From Agrypnia vestita (lineage: Eukaryota; Arthropoda; Insecta; Trichoptera; Phryganeidae): a stretch of 64,000 bases of DNA. The translations under genes were made by a program, and so were the position numbers. Of this stretch, positions 45,171 through 56,820 are shown piece by piece. The notes beneath the pieces were generated by a model. That model saw only the letters and a list, made by a program, of their open reading frames with translations. It was not told the origin of the DNA and made no database searches. The stretch is taken from contig JADDOH010002293.1 in NCBI GenBank assembly GCA_016648135.1, positions 62,001 through 126,000 of the forward strand, read 5' to 3'. The stretch's first letter is position 1; every line of letters begins with the position of its first letter.

Positions 45171-46295
45171 TATTATGCATAGTTTTAATAATTTTATTTG
45201 TTTCTTGTGTTTCTTGTGCAGTGGTATGTGTCGATTTGGTTTTCCTCCAGGGTAACACTAATTTTATTTGTATAACTGAAACGAACCATGAACTATATAA
45301 TTTCCAGGGGTGGTAAGATATGGTATCCGAGTCGTGTTATGCATATTATTTTTCCTAAAATTGAATAAAAATTTGAGAAAATAAGTGTACAAATATTTTC
45401 TATTTTTTTATGTACATTTTAATATTGTGTTTCTGTCGTGCTTGAGACCAACGACGAACGCACTGTGTTTCACCGATTTTACAAGACGAAACTCGTTTGA
45501 CCATCTTGGAATGTGCATTCTCGTATATCCGGTTTCATTTAAGCATGTTAATATTTTAAAGTTTTACGAAACGTTGACAGCTTCATTTTATTTTCGTTGA
45601 TACAAAAAAATTGAAGGCAGTTCCTTTTAAAATCGGTCAAACATTCCAATTAATATTTTTCCGAGAAGTTTTTTTAAAAGCTTACATGTATTTTAACGAG
45701 ATGATAAAAATTTATGTACCTAGATACACTCTTCACTTGAGACTGTAAACTTATTTCGTACTTACTTCTGGTGGTCGTGGAGGAAAAATTGTACTGTATT
45801 TATCTGTTAAAATAAATATTTCCTCCTTTTTTTGTGATTTTTTTATAAAAACGTGTTTTTATTTTTATATTTTTTACTCACGCGCCTTTTGTCAAGTGGC
45901 CTTATTGTCGTTGGACTAAAAGTCCGTGGATTATTTGTCGTGTCACGAATTACAACCTAGTTTTGCATGCAGGTATAATCCTGCGCCCTTTGACCGATCT
46001 ATACCAAATTTTGCATACTTACTCTTTAGGACCGCCTTCACCCTGGCCATCCCAACCCATCCCTCCCTGCCCATAAGTAAGTATGTTTTATGATCAAAAC
46101 AATGAAAAAAATCATTTGCACTCTACCATAGTGAGGAAAGTACAGTCATACAACCTTATTCCCCAGTACAACTCCACCTCCTTTTGACTGAACCAAATTA
46201 TGAATAGATATTCATAACTTGGTTCAGCGATATATTTAGAGCCGGTAAAACAAAACTGTTCTCCTAACTTTATATTTAATTTATAATTTAATCTA
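45171..46295. other. No recognised gene
   Basis: AT-rich with T-rich runs. At 45965-46065 the phrase CCCTTTGACCGATCTATACC resembles sequence found near D-type repeat ends in Lepidoptera, but I cannot show copies here. Confidence 0.35.
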
Positions 46296-46411
46296 AATTC
46301 CTGGCAACGTCGGGTACTGACTTCCGACAGCCGTATATCTCTTGTAGAGCTCTTGCCTTCTGGATGATGCCTTTCCACTTCTTCCGTTCTATTGCCTTCT
46401 GCTTCCATCCC
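46296..46411 (-). pseudogene. LINE ORF tail
   Basis: One clean minus-strand frame reads GWKQKAIERKKWKGIIQKA, then RALQEIYGCRKSVPDVARN. A (A/D)xxRxxWxxIIQxA block followed by a short basic end is the last part of a non-LTR ORF. The frame differs from the 98-codon ATG frame drawn across the region, which is a shadow. Confidence 0.65.
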
Positions 46412-47654
46412 TCCTTCTCAACAATTATTTTTAAATATTTTTTTTACAGAATAAAAACCAGCTTTAGTTTGTAGAAATTTTAAAATAAAGAGACAAATTC
46501 TAAAATTTCCACGATTTAAATAATTTTAGAGTAGTGCCGGAAAGTAGGTACTTGCCGAGAGATATTTGCATTTTTTGTATGCGTTTATGTATGTGTGACC
46601 CCAAATGCATATAAGAATGCATCGTCATCGACACAAGTCGATTTGCAAAATTTCAGCTCGATTGGATGACGGGAAGTGTGTTAATTTTAATAATTAAAAC
46701 CGGCGATGAAGTTAATGTATATGATTTAATAAGTGTTTTATTTTATTTACTTGCATGTAATTAATCATGAAGTTCTACAACTTAACCTCGGACACATAAA
46801 TATTAAAAATGATTACCCAAACATTGTAAATAAACATTCACTTTCACAGTCGACAGACGGCGACGTCTTAGTAGACACGGCAGCTATATCCATGCGCATG
46901 TCTAGCCAAGTGTAAATAGTCTCGCAGCTTTTCTAGAAGTTTCCTCGCTAGCACATTTCCAGTACAAAATACGTACAAGTATCGTTTGTGTTCCGCGTGC
47001 CGGCCTCGTGGACGAATGACGCTCGTGCTAGTGTAATAATAACTATTATTAAATCTCCATATTTCTGTAACATTCATTGCACGATGCAAGCCGCTTAGCG
47101 CACTCGATTTGTAAATTACTAATCTCTTGATTCTTCAAATGTCCGAACGTTGATATCACGTGATTAATATGTCAACCACATAAGGCTTAAATGTAAAGGG
47201 GTTTGAAATATGATTAAAATTAAATTATTTTTAAAAGTTCAAATAGTCCGTAATTAACAAAAAGTCTAATTAAAATTATCAATAAAATAACACCAAACGG
47301 TGTCCCGACTATATCGTGCAGTACTAAAGTAAACGAGGACATTAATTCCCATGGATTTTATTTAAGAGCGTTTCACAAAGCTGAAAAATAAATAATAACT
47401 AAATGTAACGCTTCCTGAATATAAGGGATGCAAAAAATATATAATTTTATCTCTTTAATATTCGATTCAATCATATGAGCACAATGATAGTGTATATTGA
47501 CAAGGAAAAAAATAACTTCCATTCTCCTGATAAAACTCAACGATTTTCAAAAGAAAAAAAAAAGTGTTCTAATGTTGATGATAAACTTTTTCATGGATTA
47601 TTTTACAATATCTTCACCATTACTGTAAATGTAAACACACCACCACAGGCCAAA
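46412..47654. other. No recognised gene
   Basis: AT-rich except 46850-47095, which is GC-richer and has small frames on both strands with no domain. Confidence 0.35.
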
Positions 47655-47800
47655 AAAGCTTCTCATTGTCAGCTCGTAATTGTCTGCGCGTTGTTGTCGG
47701 AGTTGTTCTGCGCGCTTTAGTTTTGCACGCAGTTGTCGACGCGCCACTTTTGGGGTGTCCAACTAAACTACCTAAGCGCGAATTCAGTAGTCTCACCCAA
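47655..47800 (-). pseudogene. Possible basic coiled-coil fragment
   Basis: The minus strand reads TPKVARRQLRAKLKRAEQLR then QQRADNYEL, a basic leucine-spaced helix. Such helices follow the THAP finger in some transposases, but no zinc finger or catalytic part is visible, so the assignment is weak. Confidence 0.25.
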
Positions 47801-48169
47801 AAGATGAAAGTAATATATCCACATTTTATATTTATATACTCAATTAATTAATTAATTAATTTTATAGTTATATTGTATTTTGTTGTATATCTTTATTATT
47901 TTTTGTTCTAACTATATTGTTCAGCTGCTCATCTCGGCACAGGTTCTTCCTAGTGAGATGAGCGGCTCCATCTCCTGTCATGTAACAAGATGAAGATAAA
48001 TAAATAAAAATAAATTAAAAAATTACAGTCAGCTTGCGTTGACTCACGCTCCAGAAAACACATTTTTATTGCTAGTGGATTGTAAGGGTTATGAATTTTG
48101 TGTTTTTGTTTGGAATATTTTTTCCGTCATTTACATAATATGAACGATGTCAAGACCAACGACTAATAA
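47801..48169. other. No gene; small inverted words
   Basis: GCTCATCTCGGCACAGGTTC then TAGTGAGATGAGCGGCTCC at 47928-47969 forms a short imperfect palindrome, followed by (AAAT)-like sequence. TTAATTAATTAATTAATT lies at 47844-47861. Confidence 0.45.
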
Positions 48170-48223
48170 TTGTCTGTGCTCACACTCGTGACAATGACCT
48201 GTCACAAGTATGAGCACAGACAA
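48170..48223. repeat. Near-perfect hairpin, 24-nt arms
   Basis: TTGTCTGTGCTCACACTCGT then GACA pairs with TGTCACAAGTATGAGCACAG then ACAA across a 6-nt loop, with two mismatches. Confidence 0.85.
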
Positions 48224-48311
48224 CCCTTATGTGATAACTTAACATTTTCCGTGACGCATTTTCATCTCAACGAACGAGTTCTTTCTTAATTTTCGATTTT
48301 TTTTCTTAAAA

Positions 48312-48750
48312 TGAAATCAAAATATCGTCCCCTTAGAGGTAAAACTCGCTTATCACAATATGACATGAAAAAATGTGAATGTTTGTATTCATAACCGCGT
48401 TACGAATAGGTACAAACATTCATATTTTTTCCATCTCTATGTGTATTCCGTGTACCTTGTTATTTAGTAATTCAACTCATAATTTGAACATTTTCAATTA
48501 TTTATTATCACATGTTAAATATTTAAATCTCGATATCTCAAAACTACTCCAATGTCACTTAGGCCCGAATTGAAAGTCAATAGGTACTTAGATAATCTAA
48601 AGGTTTAAAGGTACGCCTTAAAAGTGTAATTTTCAGTACGAAATAACACTTTTAAGGAGTACCTTAAAGACCTTTAAATCATCTAAGTATTGACTCTGAT
48701 TGCGGGCCTCAGTGAGTTTTACCTCTAAAGGGACAATATGTTTTAAAAAC
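48312..48750. mobile_element. Nested foldback element: outer inverted repeat with two inner hairpins
   Basis: The outer arms are GTCCCCTTAGAGGTAAAACT (48327) and AGTTTTACCTCTAAAGGGAC (48716-48735). Inside, 48367-48432 folds on itself (AAAAAATGTGAATGTTTGTA against TACAAACATTCATATTTTTT). So does 48560-48710 (GGCCCGAATTGAAAGTCAAT against ATTGACTCTGATTGCGGGCC, continuing through AAAGGT...ACCTTTA). The whole could form a cruciform with two branches. No coding capacity; superfamily unknown. Confidence 0.75.
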
Positions 48751-49368
48751 ATGAAAATACAATTTTTAAATATTATTTTACCTTTTTTAAAAATTATTTA
48801 ATTTACTTGATGTTTGTAAAAAATAATGCAAAATATAATAAGAAGAAATACAAAACAACGCATTCTTGTGAAATTTGAGACGATCCATGATATATAATCG
48901 ACGTACAATGAATGTTCCAGGAAACATCTCGAAGCATTTAGTAAGCATCTAGAAACACAAATGACATTTTGAATTTGTGCTGATAGTTAGTGTCTCATAT
49001 ATGTAGATTAGTTTGAGATTTATTGCTTTGTTACTTTTAATTAATTCAATAAATTTCCTATTTATTTTTATTGCTAAATATTTATCTTGTTTTAAATTTT
49101 TATCGCTTCAGTTTATTATAATGAAAAAAGCAATTTAAAGATAGTGATGTTCACTGTAAATCCAAATGTCATACCGATTTTTGTAAATTGAAAGAATATT
49201 GCTTATTGTACAATGTTTCACTACGATTTTTAAATGCCGCTCAAAATGTGGATCAATTGCAAAAATTACTTACGTTGTCGATAGAAAATATATTTTAGGC
49301 TTAATATTACAGCAAGTTATACATGGCATGTACAAAACATTTTTGGCAGTATTACAAAGTACTATAGA
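48751..49368. other. No feature recognised
   Basis: AT-rich sequence, no motif. Confidence 0.4.
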
Positions 49369-49596
49369 CAGGCGCGTGCAGTGGGAACATTGAAGCACGA
49401 CTTTTTTGTAAATGTATATTTTGAGAAAAAAAATAGAATTCAAATATTTATGCTACAGATTTTTATGATATATCAAAATATCAATAGTATGATAACAATT
49501 GTGATAGAAATGTTACGTAATATTTGTTGTATTCCGTTTTTTTTTCAAATAAAATTACGTAAAAATCACGCTGCGACGTTCCCACTGCACGCCCCC
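49369..49596. mobile_element. Small hAT-like MITE with CAGGCGCGTGCAGTG ends
   Basis: The left end CAGGCGCGTGCAGTGGGAAC mirrors the right end GTTCCCACTGCACGCCCCC. Its 228 bp encode no transposase. Further ends of the same type lie at 50485 and 54700. Flanking octamers do not match, so the insertion itself is not proven. Confidence 0.65.
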
Positions 49597-49641
49597 GGAT
49601 GTTTCGTATACCTATAGTCTATAGGCATATGAAACATCCGG
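49594..49641. repeat. Hairpin next to the hAT-like MITE
   Basis: CCGGATGTTTCGTATACCTA then TAG pairs with CTATAGGCATATGAAACATC then CGG, with two or three mismatches and almost no loop. It begins exactly where the MITE ends. Confidence 0.85.
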
Positions 49642-50484
49642 AAATTTACAATGTATGTTCTTAGATCGAAGAAGCAATATTGTAAAGGATGTGGTTTTTA
49701 TGTAATGAAATTTTATGTAATATTTATATGTGTAATTTTACATTTTAATATTTTGAAACAAATCACCGAGTGACCCCAAATCATCTTATAGCAATTCTCC
49801 CTTTTTTTTTAGAGGATTTCATTATGTTTTGATGACAGTTTATCACTCATCATGGAAAAGTATATTTTATTCAAAACAAGTTGAAATCTCCAGCTAGAGA
49901 ATGGAAAATAGAATCTCAAATTTTCACGTACACGTTTTCGGCTTTATGCAGCTATCCACCTTAAGTATTCTGAAAGTGAAGTATTGAGAAGAAGTAAGGG
50001 GAATACCTTTGTTACACCCAGTATTCCACACACCCATAAAAATAGATCTTGCCTTTTCATGAATGATAATGGAGGTATTGTGTTCCGATGTTGCAATGTC
50101 TAAGTTCAACTTGGATAATAATGATGCAACACCACAATGTGTGCAAGGTACACCAGGAAACGGGTCCATTAGCGTCAAATTGTGATGCATCAAATTGCAA
50201 GTAACGTGCTTCTCACGGTACTAACGCTTCGCTTACAATTATCACACTCATTTACTAAAAATGTATTTGAGTTGACCTTTCCGTTAATTAATAGTTTTAT
50301 ATTTTATATTCATATATTTTAATAAACATCTAATTAATACGCTGTTGATTTATTATTTTCCTAATTTGAAGTCTCAATCGTCCACGTTTTTGTAATTCAC
50401 TTGCATTATTCTTAACACGGGAAGGACTTGCCCCAAACTTTGCAGTTATTGTGAAGTTGGATTCAGAATAGTTTACATGAAGTC
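49642..50484. other. Unassigned; one 89-codon minus-strand frame
   Basis: The frame at 49924-50193 contains MDPFPGVPCTHCGVASLL, with a single CxxC pair, and extends a few codons upstream before a stop. I do not recognise a family and see no partner exons. Confidence 0.25.
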
Positions 50485-50520
50485 AGGGGCGTGCAGTGAT
50501 AATATTGAAGCAGTCAGAGC
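50485..50520 (+). mobile_element. hAT-like terminus, left type
   Basis: CAGGGGCGTGCAGTGATAAT then ATTGAAGCA matches the left end at 49369. No matching right end of this copy is proven; the inverted end at 54700 is a candidate. Confidence 0.5.
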
Positions 50521-51037
50521 AATCACGTAAATCGTTTCTAAATTTTTTAATGTTGTCATACTAGGATATAAATTATTGTGTTTGTAGCATGCAAATTACC
50601 GAGAAGTGGAATTACAGGTGAATAGGTAAAATAAGAAGTTAATGCCAGTTTAACAGTAATTTATCGGTAATTATGTATGTATTAAAATGTGATTATTATG
50701 CCATTAAGATATTATAACAAATTAAATTTTTAAATAAATTTTAATTAACGGAAAATATTAGAAAACTTATTTATCGTACGCAATTTATTAACTAATTATT
50801 TTTTAGAAAAGGCATTATAATGGGCCCTTAAAAATTACCACGTTCAACGTGTCATGGTTTTTGCTGGTTCTAATTTCTAATTCGTACAGATTTTAATTCA
50901 TTTTAATTCATTACCTGGATTATTGTAGGACATATTATATTTCTTAAGAATGGTAAGAATTTCTAGGTAAGCAAACAATTTATCAAACATACAGTTAAAA
51001 ATATTAAAATAATAAAACATAACGCGCCAAAATAAAC
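50521..51037. other. No feature recognised
   Basis: AT-rich sequence, no motif. Confidence 0.4.
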
Positions 51038-51090
51038 GTCTAGAACAGGTAAACAGTTTTAAATACCTCGGTTTTTGTAAGGAGGTGATT
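51038..51090 (+). pseudogene. LINE reverse-transcriptase scrap
   Basis: The frame reads LEQVNSFKYLGF, the E(Q)VxxFKYLG block of non-LTR reverse transcriptases, and is cut off where foldback repeat G begins. Confidence 0.5.
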
Positions 51091-51257
51091 ATTTAAGAAT
51101 GTTCTTAGATTTTCACGGCCACTCAGAATCTTCTGGTTTTTGTCTTCTGGGGTATTTGTGTCGTGTTTTATGACCTTTCTGGCCTTCTGCCCTTTCTGGC
51201 CGGAAAGGTCGTAAAAACACGGCATAATATCCCAGAAGACATAAACCAGAAGGTGAT
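51091..51257. repeat. Foldback repeat G, near-complete palindrome (copy 2)
   Basis: CTTCTGGTTTTTGTCTTCTG through GTGTTTTATGACCTTTCTGG mirrors CCGGAAAGGTCGTAAAAACA through CCCAGAAGACATAAACCAGA, giving arms of about 52 bp. The flank TTTTCACGGCCACTCAGAAT also occurs inverted beside copy 3 at 59755-59780. Confidence 0.8.
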
Positions 51258-51565
51258 TAATTATTCTTATTTTTATTATTGGCACTTATTAAGGTAAATA
51301 CTAAACTATTAAATGTTTGAAAAAGAAAAATGACCGCGTCTTCTGTGGTGCTCCTCCGCCGTGAATGAATGCATTCCCCGGCCCGCGTAGGTCTGATACA
51401 GAAAAAATGTAATGTACCCTTTTAGGAATGAAATATGTAAAATGTTGATCATATTGTGCACCCCGAAAATCGGTTTCATTCACATTTATAAAGCATGCCT
51501 ATATACATATTTTGATGAATACTTTTATTGTATTTGACTAATATTTATGTTTTCTTTTGTTTTAG
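51258..51565. other. No feature recognised
   Basis: AT-rich sequence. The last 60 bases before 51566 resemble those before the exon-like segment at 6889. Confidence 0.4.
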
Positions 51566-51627
51566 GTAAACACATTTGTATACATTATCAACTCCCTTTT
51601 GGATACATTGAACCATGTTAACATATG
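51566..51627 (+). CDS. Second exon-like copy (62 nt)
   Basis: A TTTTGTTTTAG acceptor and a GGTAAGTT donor frame a segment reading VNTFVYIINSLLDTLNHVNI. This aligns with the product of 6889-6973 after an internal deletion. It exits in phase 2 rather than phase 1, so it is not a simple in-frame duplicate and may be a decayed copy. Confidence 0.25.
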
Positions 51628-53861
51628 GTAAGTTATACCTACTCTTTAATTTAAACATGTACTTTATTTTAAGAGTCTTTCGTAGGTGCTTGATTAATGT
51701 ACTTCACAATGATAATGTACTCGTAAATGTACTTCACGCAAATTTCACGAGCCGTGAGCACATCTCGAGCCCAACGCTCTTAAAACTACATCTATATTTG
51801 TAGAAGTTGTATTAAAAATTAATGCGACAAAGACACTCTGTGAGAAGATGAAATTGTAGCCATATCTCGGCCCAATTTAAAAGTTCTTCCAAACCGATCT
51901 TCCAAATACGCGTGATGATGTCGCGAATTAGGACCACTGCACCTGTATAAACTTTTTGTTCATCAGTAGGTACAACTATAGGTACAATGCTTATTATATT
52001 AATTAATTTTTTCAGTGTATCAAGAATTTTTATAACTATTTAAAAACGTTTTGGATAATATATTTATTTATAAATCAAAATCTAACATAGAATAAAATAT
52101 GACACTGGATATTATTGGTGGTGAGTCATATACTAGAAATAAAAATACTCAAATCAATATTACGTCCTTGACACTCTATTCCCTTGTAAAATACGTAATA
52201 TTTTCCCCACTAATCTAATACATAGATTATCTAATTTTAATAATGTAATCATGTAATTTAATAATGTAAGTTTTTAAAATAAATTTTATGGTTTACTTGT
52301 ATTTTCAAAATTTTTAAACTCCAGCCGCCACTGGGCACGGTCGTGTTTTGTATAGAGATTGTCTGAACCTTTTAATTGAGTTACACAGTCTTATAAAGAC
52401 CTTTCAATTAGTGATAGAAAACATGCAATTAGGTGGAACAAGGGTCGACAGGTTAAAAGCTTGCGTGACGTAGTAACAGTGGCGTAGGTGAGTTGATAAA
52501 AATGGTAGTATTTATTCAGTGTTATTTTCTTTCGCTTATCTTTTAAAAACTATTTTGATTCAAATATGAAAAATAAAAAATAAATCGATAAATTCGTATT
52601 TCTCTAGTCACATCTCGCTCACTACCTCATAAAATGTATACGGCTTGCACTTTACCGAGCATCAAATGGGTAGTGATTCTATCTCTACCTATTTACTTTT
52701 TGCTACCAAGAATATTTCTTGAGCACAATGTAGCAAAAATTACCGTACAGACACGTGTCAGCTCCCCCCACCTCCCAGACCACGCCATGTACTCCTTATT
52801 TTAAAAATATTTTTTTATACTTTTTTTGTATTTTCATATTATATTTTTCAATTTGGTATGCAATACATATTCATCCGTATTCTGAACTAAGCAATATTGC
52901 TTTTTCTGTATCTGGACAGTTATTGTATAATATAACATTGTGACCCCGTTTTATTGACGTTTTATGTTTGACAGGCTTGAAGTTAACAAATTCAATCAAT
53001 TAGAAAACTCATTCATTAGTCGTAATTTTGAATAGGTAACTTAACATTTTTTTCTTTTCTTCAAAAATAGCAGAATAATTTTGTGATGACATCATTAATA
53101 TATTTAATAAATAAACTTATTTTTCACCACTTTTTTATATTGAAAATATCAACATGTTTCAATTATAAAAAAGGGTGAAAATTAAATTTATTTTATTAAT
53201 TTTATAATTTAACATTTGTTTACGTTTTTGAGCTTTCTGATTGATTGAATTCATTCATTTCAAACATGCCAAACTTAAAACATCGAAGTTGGCGGCAATA
53301 CAACGTTATATATACCAGTCAAGATTGGGATAAAGATCTGACATCCCAATATTGCTATTTTCAGAATAGTACAGAATGTAACGTAACTAAAACTGTTACT
53401 ATTACCGTTGTTTTATAAAGGGTTTGTCTTGAACGTTAAAGAAGTTCCACGAAATTACATTTGGAAATAAGAACACTTGTTGTTTAGTTCTTAATTGTTT
53501 TATGGGACGCGTTTCGCCTTATGAGGGCTTTATCAATCTAAATATTTTACATTCAACAACTTTTATTTGTATGAAAATTATTGAAAAGAGATGTTGTATG
53601 CTATATATGTTTTAGAAATAATGTAGGTTTTTTGTATTATTTCTGTACGATTATGATAAACAGTTTGGTCAAACACTAATGAAAGGTAATATATATGACG
53701 GGTACAATAGCAATATCCAAAAAAATTTTTAAAAAATGTTTCGATTGCAGTCACTGATGATCACTAATTTAGAATGTACTGAATTCTAGATTTTATCTAT
53801 TTATCCAATCCAAAATCATGTTTCCTAAAAATTAATATGTTTTTTTCCCCAAATTTTTCGA
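51628..53861. other. 2.2 kb without recognised features
   Basis: AT-rich sequence. Short frames only. A slightly GC-richer patch around 52320-52500 has no motif. Confidence 0.4.
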
Positions 53862-53893
53862 GTTCCGTATTCCGAAGATTCGGAATACGAAAA
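53862..53893. repeat. Short hairpin
   Basis: TTCCGTATTCCGAA pairs with TTCGGAATACGAA around GA. Confidence 0.8.
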
Positions 53894-53930
53894 TCGAATT
53901 CCGAAGAATTTTTTTTTATTTCCTACAAAA

Positions 53931-53992
53931 ACTCAAATTCAGTTCATCTTAGTAGGTAATACTCAAATTCAGTGCGTCTTAGTAGGTAATAC
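53931..53992. repeat. 30-bp tandem duplication
   Basis: ACTCAAATTCAGT begins at 53931 and 53961. The units end CTTAGTAGGTAAT and differ at only a few bases. Confidence 0.9.
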
Positions 53993-54210
53993 TTGGTGAC
54001 TTCATTAATTTTTTAAGGGATGTTGCTGTATTTGCTTTTATACCCCTTGAAGAGTATAGCTAGACGATTTGATATAAATGAGATTATTTATTTTTTCTGA
54101 TTGCTAAGATACTGTGAGTACTCTATACGCAGTTATACCGCCTAATCTACTTCTACAAGTGCATCAGGTCTATAGCTTTGACACTTTTACTATCTATAAT
54201 AAAAATTATA

Positions 54211-54352
54211 AGTTTCAGATTTTCCATGAATTCGGAAGGATAAAAACGTACCCTTTAGAAAGCATTATTCATATAAATTCAAGTTTCAGATTTTACATGA
54301 ATTCGGAAGGATAAAAAAATACCCTTTAGGCAGCATTATTCATATAAATTCT
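54211..54352. repeat. 71-bp tandem duplication
   Basis: AGTTTCAGATTTTCCATGAA begins at 54211 and its near copy at 54282. Units continue through TTCGGAAGGATAAAAA to AGCATTATTCATATAAATTC with few differences. Confidence 0.9.
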
Positions 54353-54663
54353 TGTTAATTATGTTTGAAACCATACGATGTAATTACAAGCGGTGATTAC
54401 CTACGCCATTGCATCTAACCTAAACTAACTTAATCTAACAAATGTAATTAATGATCGCGTTCTAGCGTAAATTTTTTTTTAACAATCGCTTAGTATTGCA
54501 CAAATATGTATTTCGTGATATTACAATCACAATTAATCAATCAATTAATTTATCAATAATTACTATCACAATATCACATTGTTAAGATTTTCGAATATCG
54601 TAATACTCTGTCAGATTAATAATATTAAGTTTTGCTTTTTTCTCACAAAATATATCTTCACGT
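54353..54663. other. No feature recognised
   Basis: AT-rich sequence with TAACCTAAACTAACTTAATC-type low complexity at 54416-54440. Confidence 0.4.
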
Positions 54664-54700
54664 ACAACGCATGCTTCAATTTACTGACTGCACGCGCCTG
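54664..54700 (-). mobile_element. hAT-like terminus, right type
   Basis: GCATGCTTCAATTTACTGAC then TGCACGCGCCTG is the inverted form of the end at 49369. The left partner is not certain. Confidence 0.55.
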
Positions 54701-55744
54701 AGAGGGAGGTACTACATATATACACTTTTTGTTTTAATTTAAATTTTTCAATAGATATCGCATGGACATTCACGAATATCTCTTTCACCCATCTACCTGG
54801 ATGTCGCGCGTCAAGTTTGACGTTTATGGGTTCTGAATAAAATATGCAGTCACCATGACGACGAGTACGCACGACGTGATTTTTTTTTTCACTTTTCCTC
54901 ACATTTTTTTCCGACTTGACCTACATTTTAGGTGGGAGTGCCTTATTTGCACATCATTAGCGATGTTTACACCTCAAAAATGGCGTAAAATATAAAGGTC
55001 TCTTGTTAATGAGGTTATATCTGATGCTAAACCGACTGGGAATCATTTTTGAGGAAATGCAACATACAGAACCTATTAATCCCCTACGGTTTTCCGCAGG
55101 AAAATTGATAGGTTCTGTACTCGGTTTTAATTCATATTCGGTTTTTCATAGTATTGAAGCACGCCAATTGCGAATGCTCGTTCGCAATAAACATTGCCTT
55201 ATTTTATCGCATTATTTTAAATTTATTATTGAACTCCCTCCTGCGTGGCCGCGCAACGCCATCTACTGGACTCGGGCCGTAATAATCGCTCGATAAAGAT
55301 GAATAATTCGCACGTTGGCCGACGTGAAGCTAGCCGCTATCCGAAAAGGAGATCTACCGTAAACAGTGTTTGATTTCATAATTTATTTAATGCTCAATTT
55401 TTTTGCGCTAAGCTGTAAAAAAGATTTTCTGGTAGTCAAAAAAATTGTTTCTTGGATATTATTTAAAGTTTATTTAGTGTTGTAGAGCCTCGTTTTGTTC
55501 TTTGCCCTCCAGAGTATTGCACGTATAAAATAATCAATGATTATTATTATGACAATATTTTTATACATATGTTCAAAGAACACAATTACTGGTTTTCGCC
55601 CACAGAGGGTTATCCCCCTATGTATACTTTGCCATGGTAATTACTAATTTTCAATCATATATTGCTATAGTATAGTCCCATCAAATATTTGAAAAAAAGC
55701 AGATAAAATAATATATATACAACATAAAAAAATTGATAATGTGT
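54701..55744. other. No recognised gene
   Basis: The 97-codon frame at 55003-55296 has no domain. It contains an 11-bp inverted pair CAGAACCTAT/ATAGGTTCTG at 55068 and 55108. The patch 55235-55360 is GC-richer. Confidence 0.3.
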
Positions 55745-55905
55745 GGATGTTCTTACGGTAGATTGGTGAACGTTGCATGGTGTAAAGTGATCACTTAAGC
55801 CAACTAATATAGGTCGTAAGCCTTTTCGCCACCCTGTAGAGATTTCAATACACTTTTCCCATATAAATAGCTTCAGATCTGTGAGGCTTCTATAATTGAA
55901 TGTGA
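55745..55905. mobile_element. Palindromic MITE family B, right arm only (copy 4)
   Basis: GATTGGTGAACGTTGCATGG, AAGTGATCACTTAAGCCAAC and ATAGCTTCAGATCTGTGAGG match the right arm at 690-876. The left arm is absent. Confidence 0.7.
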
Positions 55906-56732
55906 GAAAGTTGTATGTATGTTCTTTTATCTGTCTTCGTTCACATATTTGAAGGGACTATGCTATAGTTGTCTATGCTTAAAAATGTATTGATATTCCC
56001 ATGAATTATTAATTATTATTTTATTTTCATAATGTTTCCTAACAAATTTGGAGGTATTTATTTATCAGTAAACCGTCTGCAATGTGCAATGCGTCTCTGT
56101 ATGTATTTATATGCATTTCAACTTATCTCTGCCGTATAAAGGTGTGTAGTGTTTAAAAACAGCATTTGTTATTTACATATTAGTATACACATAGATAAAA
56201 ATAAACTCAACAGTAGTAGGTAGGTATAAGGAATGTGCATGTGGGGAACTCGATAGACGCAAAATATACTAGATTTATTTTAATATATATTTGGTCCCTT
56301 ATTAGAAAATATTATAAAACTATATATACTATTCAACATTCGGTATTGTCCCCAGAACCGCTACACGTCGTATGGTACAACGGCGTTGACCTTGGAACCC
56401 GCGCGCTTCACACTCGCTAGGCAATATTATTTTTCGCAACTGGTTGAACTACAACCCGTTACTTAATTGTATTTGTCGATTTGTTCTTATCATTATTTAT
56501 GATTTCCTTATCATAAAAAGTGTATTGTGTAATCTTGTTATCTTTAAAGTGTTCATAAAATTCTTATACGTTATGTATTATAATACCCTAATGCACACTA
56601 TGGCCGTATGTCGAGATCAATCACTGATTATTGACTGTCTATTGGTAAAAAAATAATTATTAGTGGGATTTAATTTTTTTAAACACATAAACTAGCTGCA
56701 GAAAATGAATTATTTTACATGTTGGTTCCTAA
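55906..56732. other. No feature recognised
   Basis: AT-rich sequence. The frame at 56235-56420 ends in a short GC-richer patch with no domain. Confidence 0.4.
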
Positions 56733-56820
56733 AGAATAAGAAAAAAGAAGAAAAAAAAAGGAAGAAAGTTTTATCACAGTCAGACAGGCAACAAAATTAT
56801 TATTATTGGGATATCCACGT
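56733..56820 (+). repeat. Interspersed repeat F, copy 2
   Basis: A purine run (AAGAAAAAAGAAG...) leads to GAAAGTTTTATCACAGTCAG, ACAGGCAACAAAATTATTAT and TATTGGGAT, matching 21595-21705. Confidence 0.5.

Noticed and set aside
50485..54700. Complete 4.2-kb autonomous hAT element
   Set aside because: Ends are in the right orientation, but no transposase motif is visible inside and no matching 8-bp target duplication exists.
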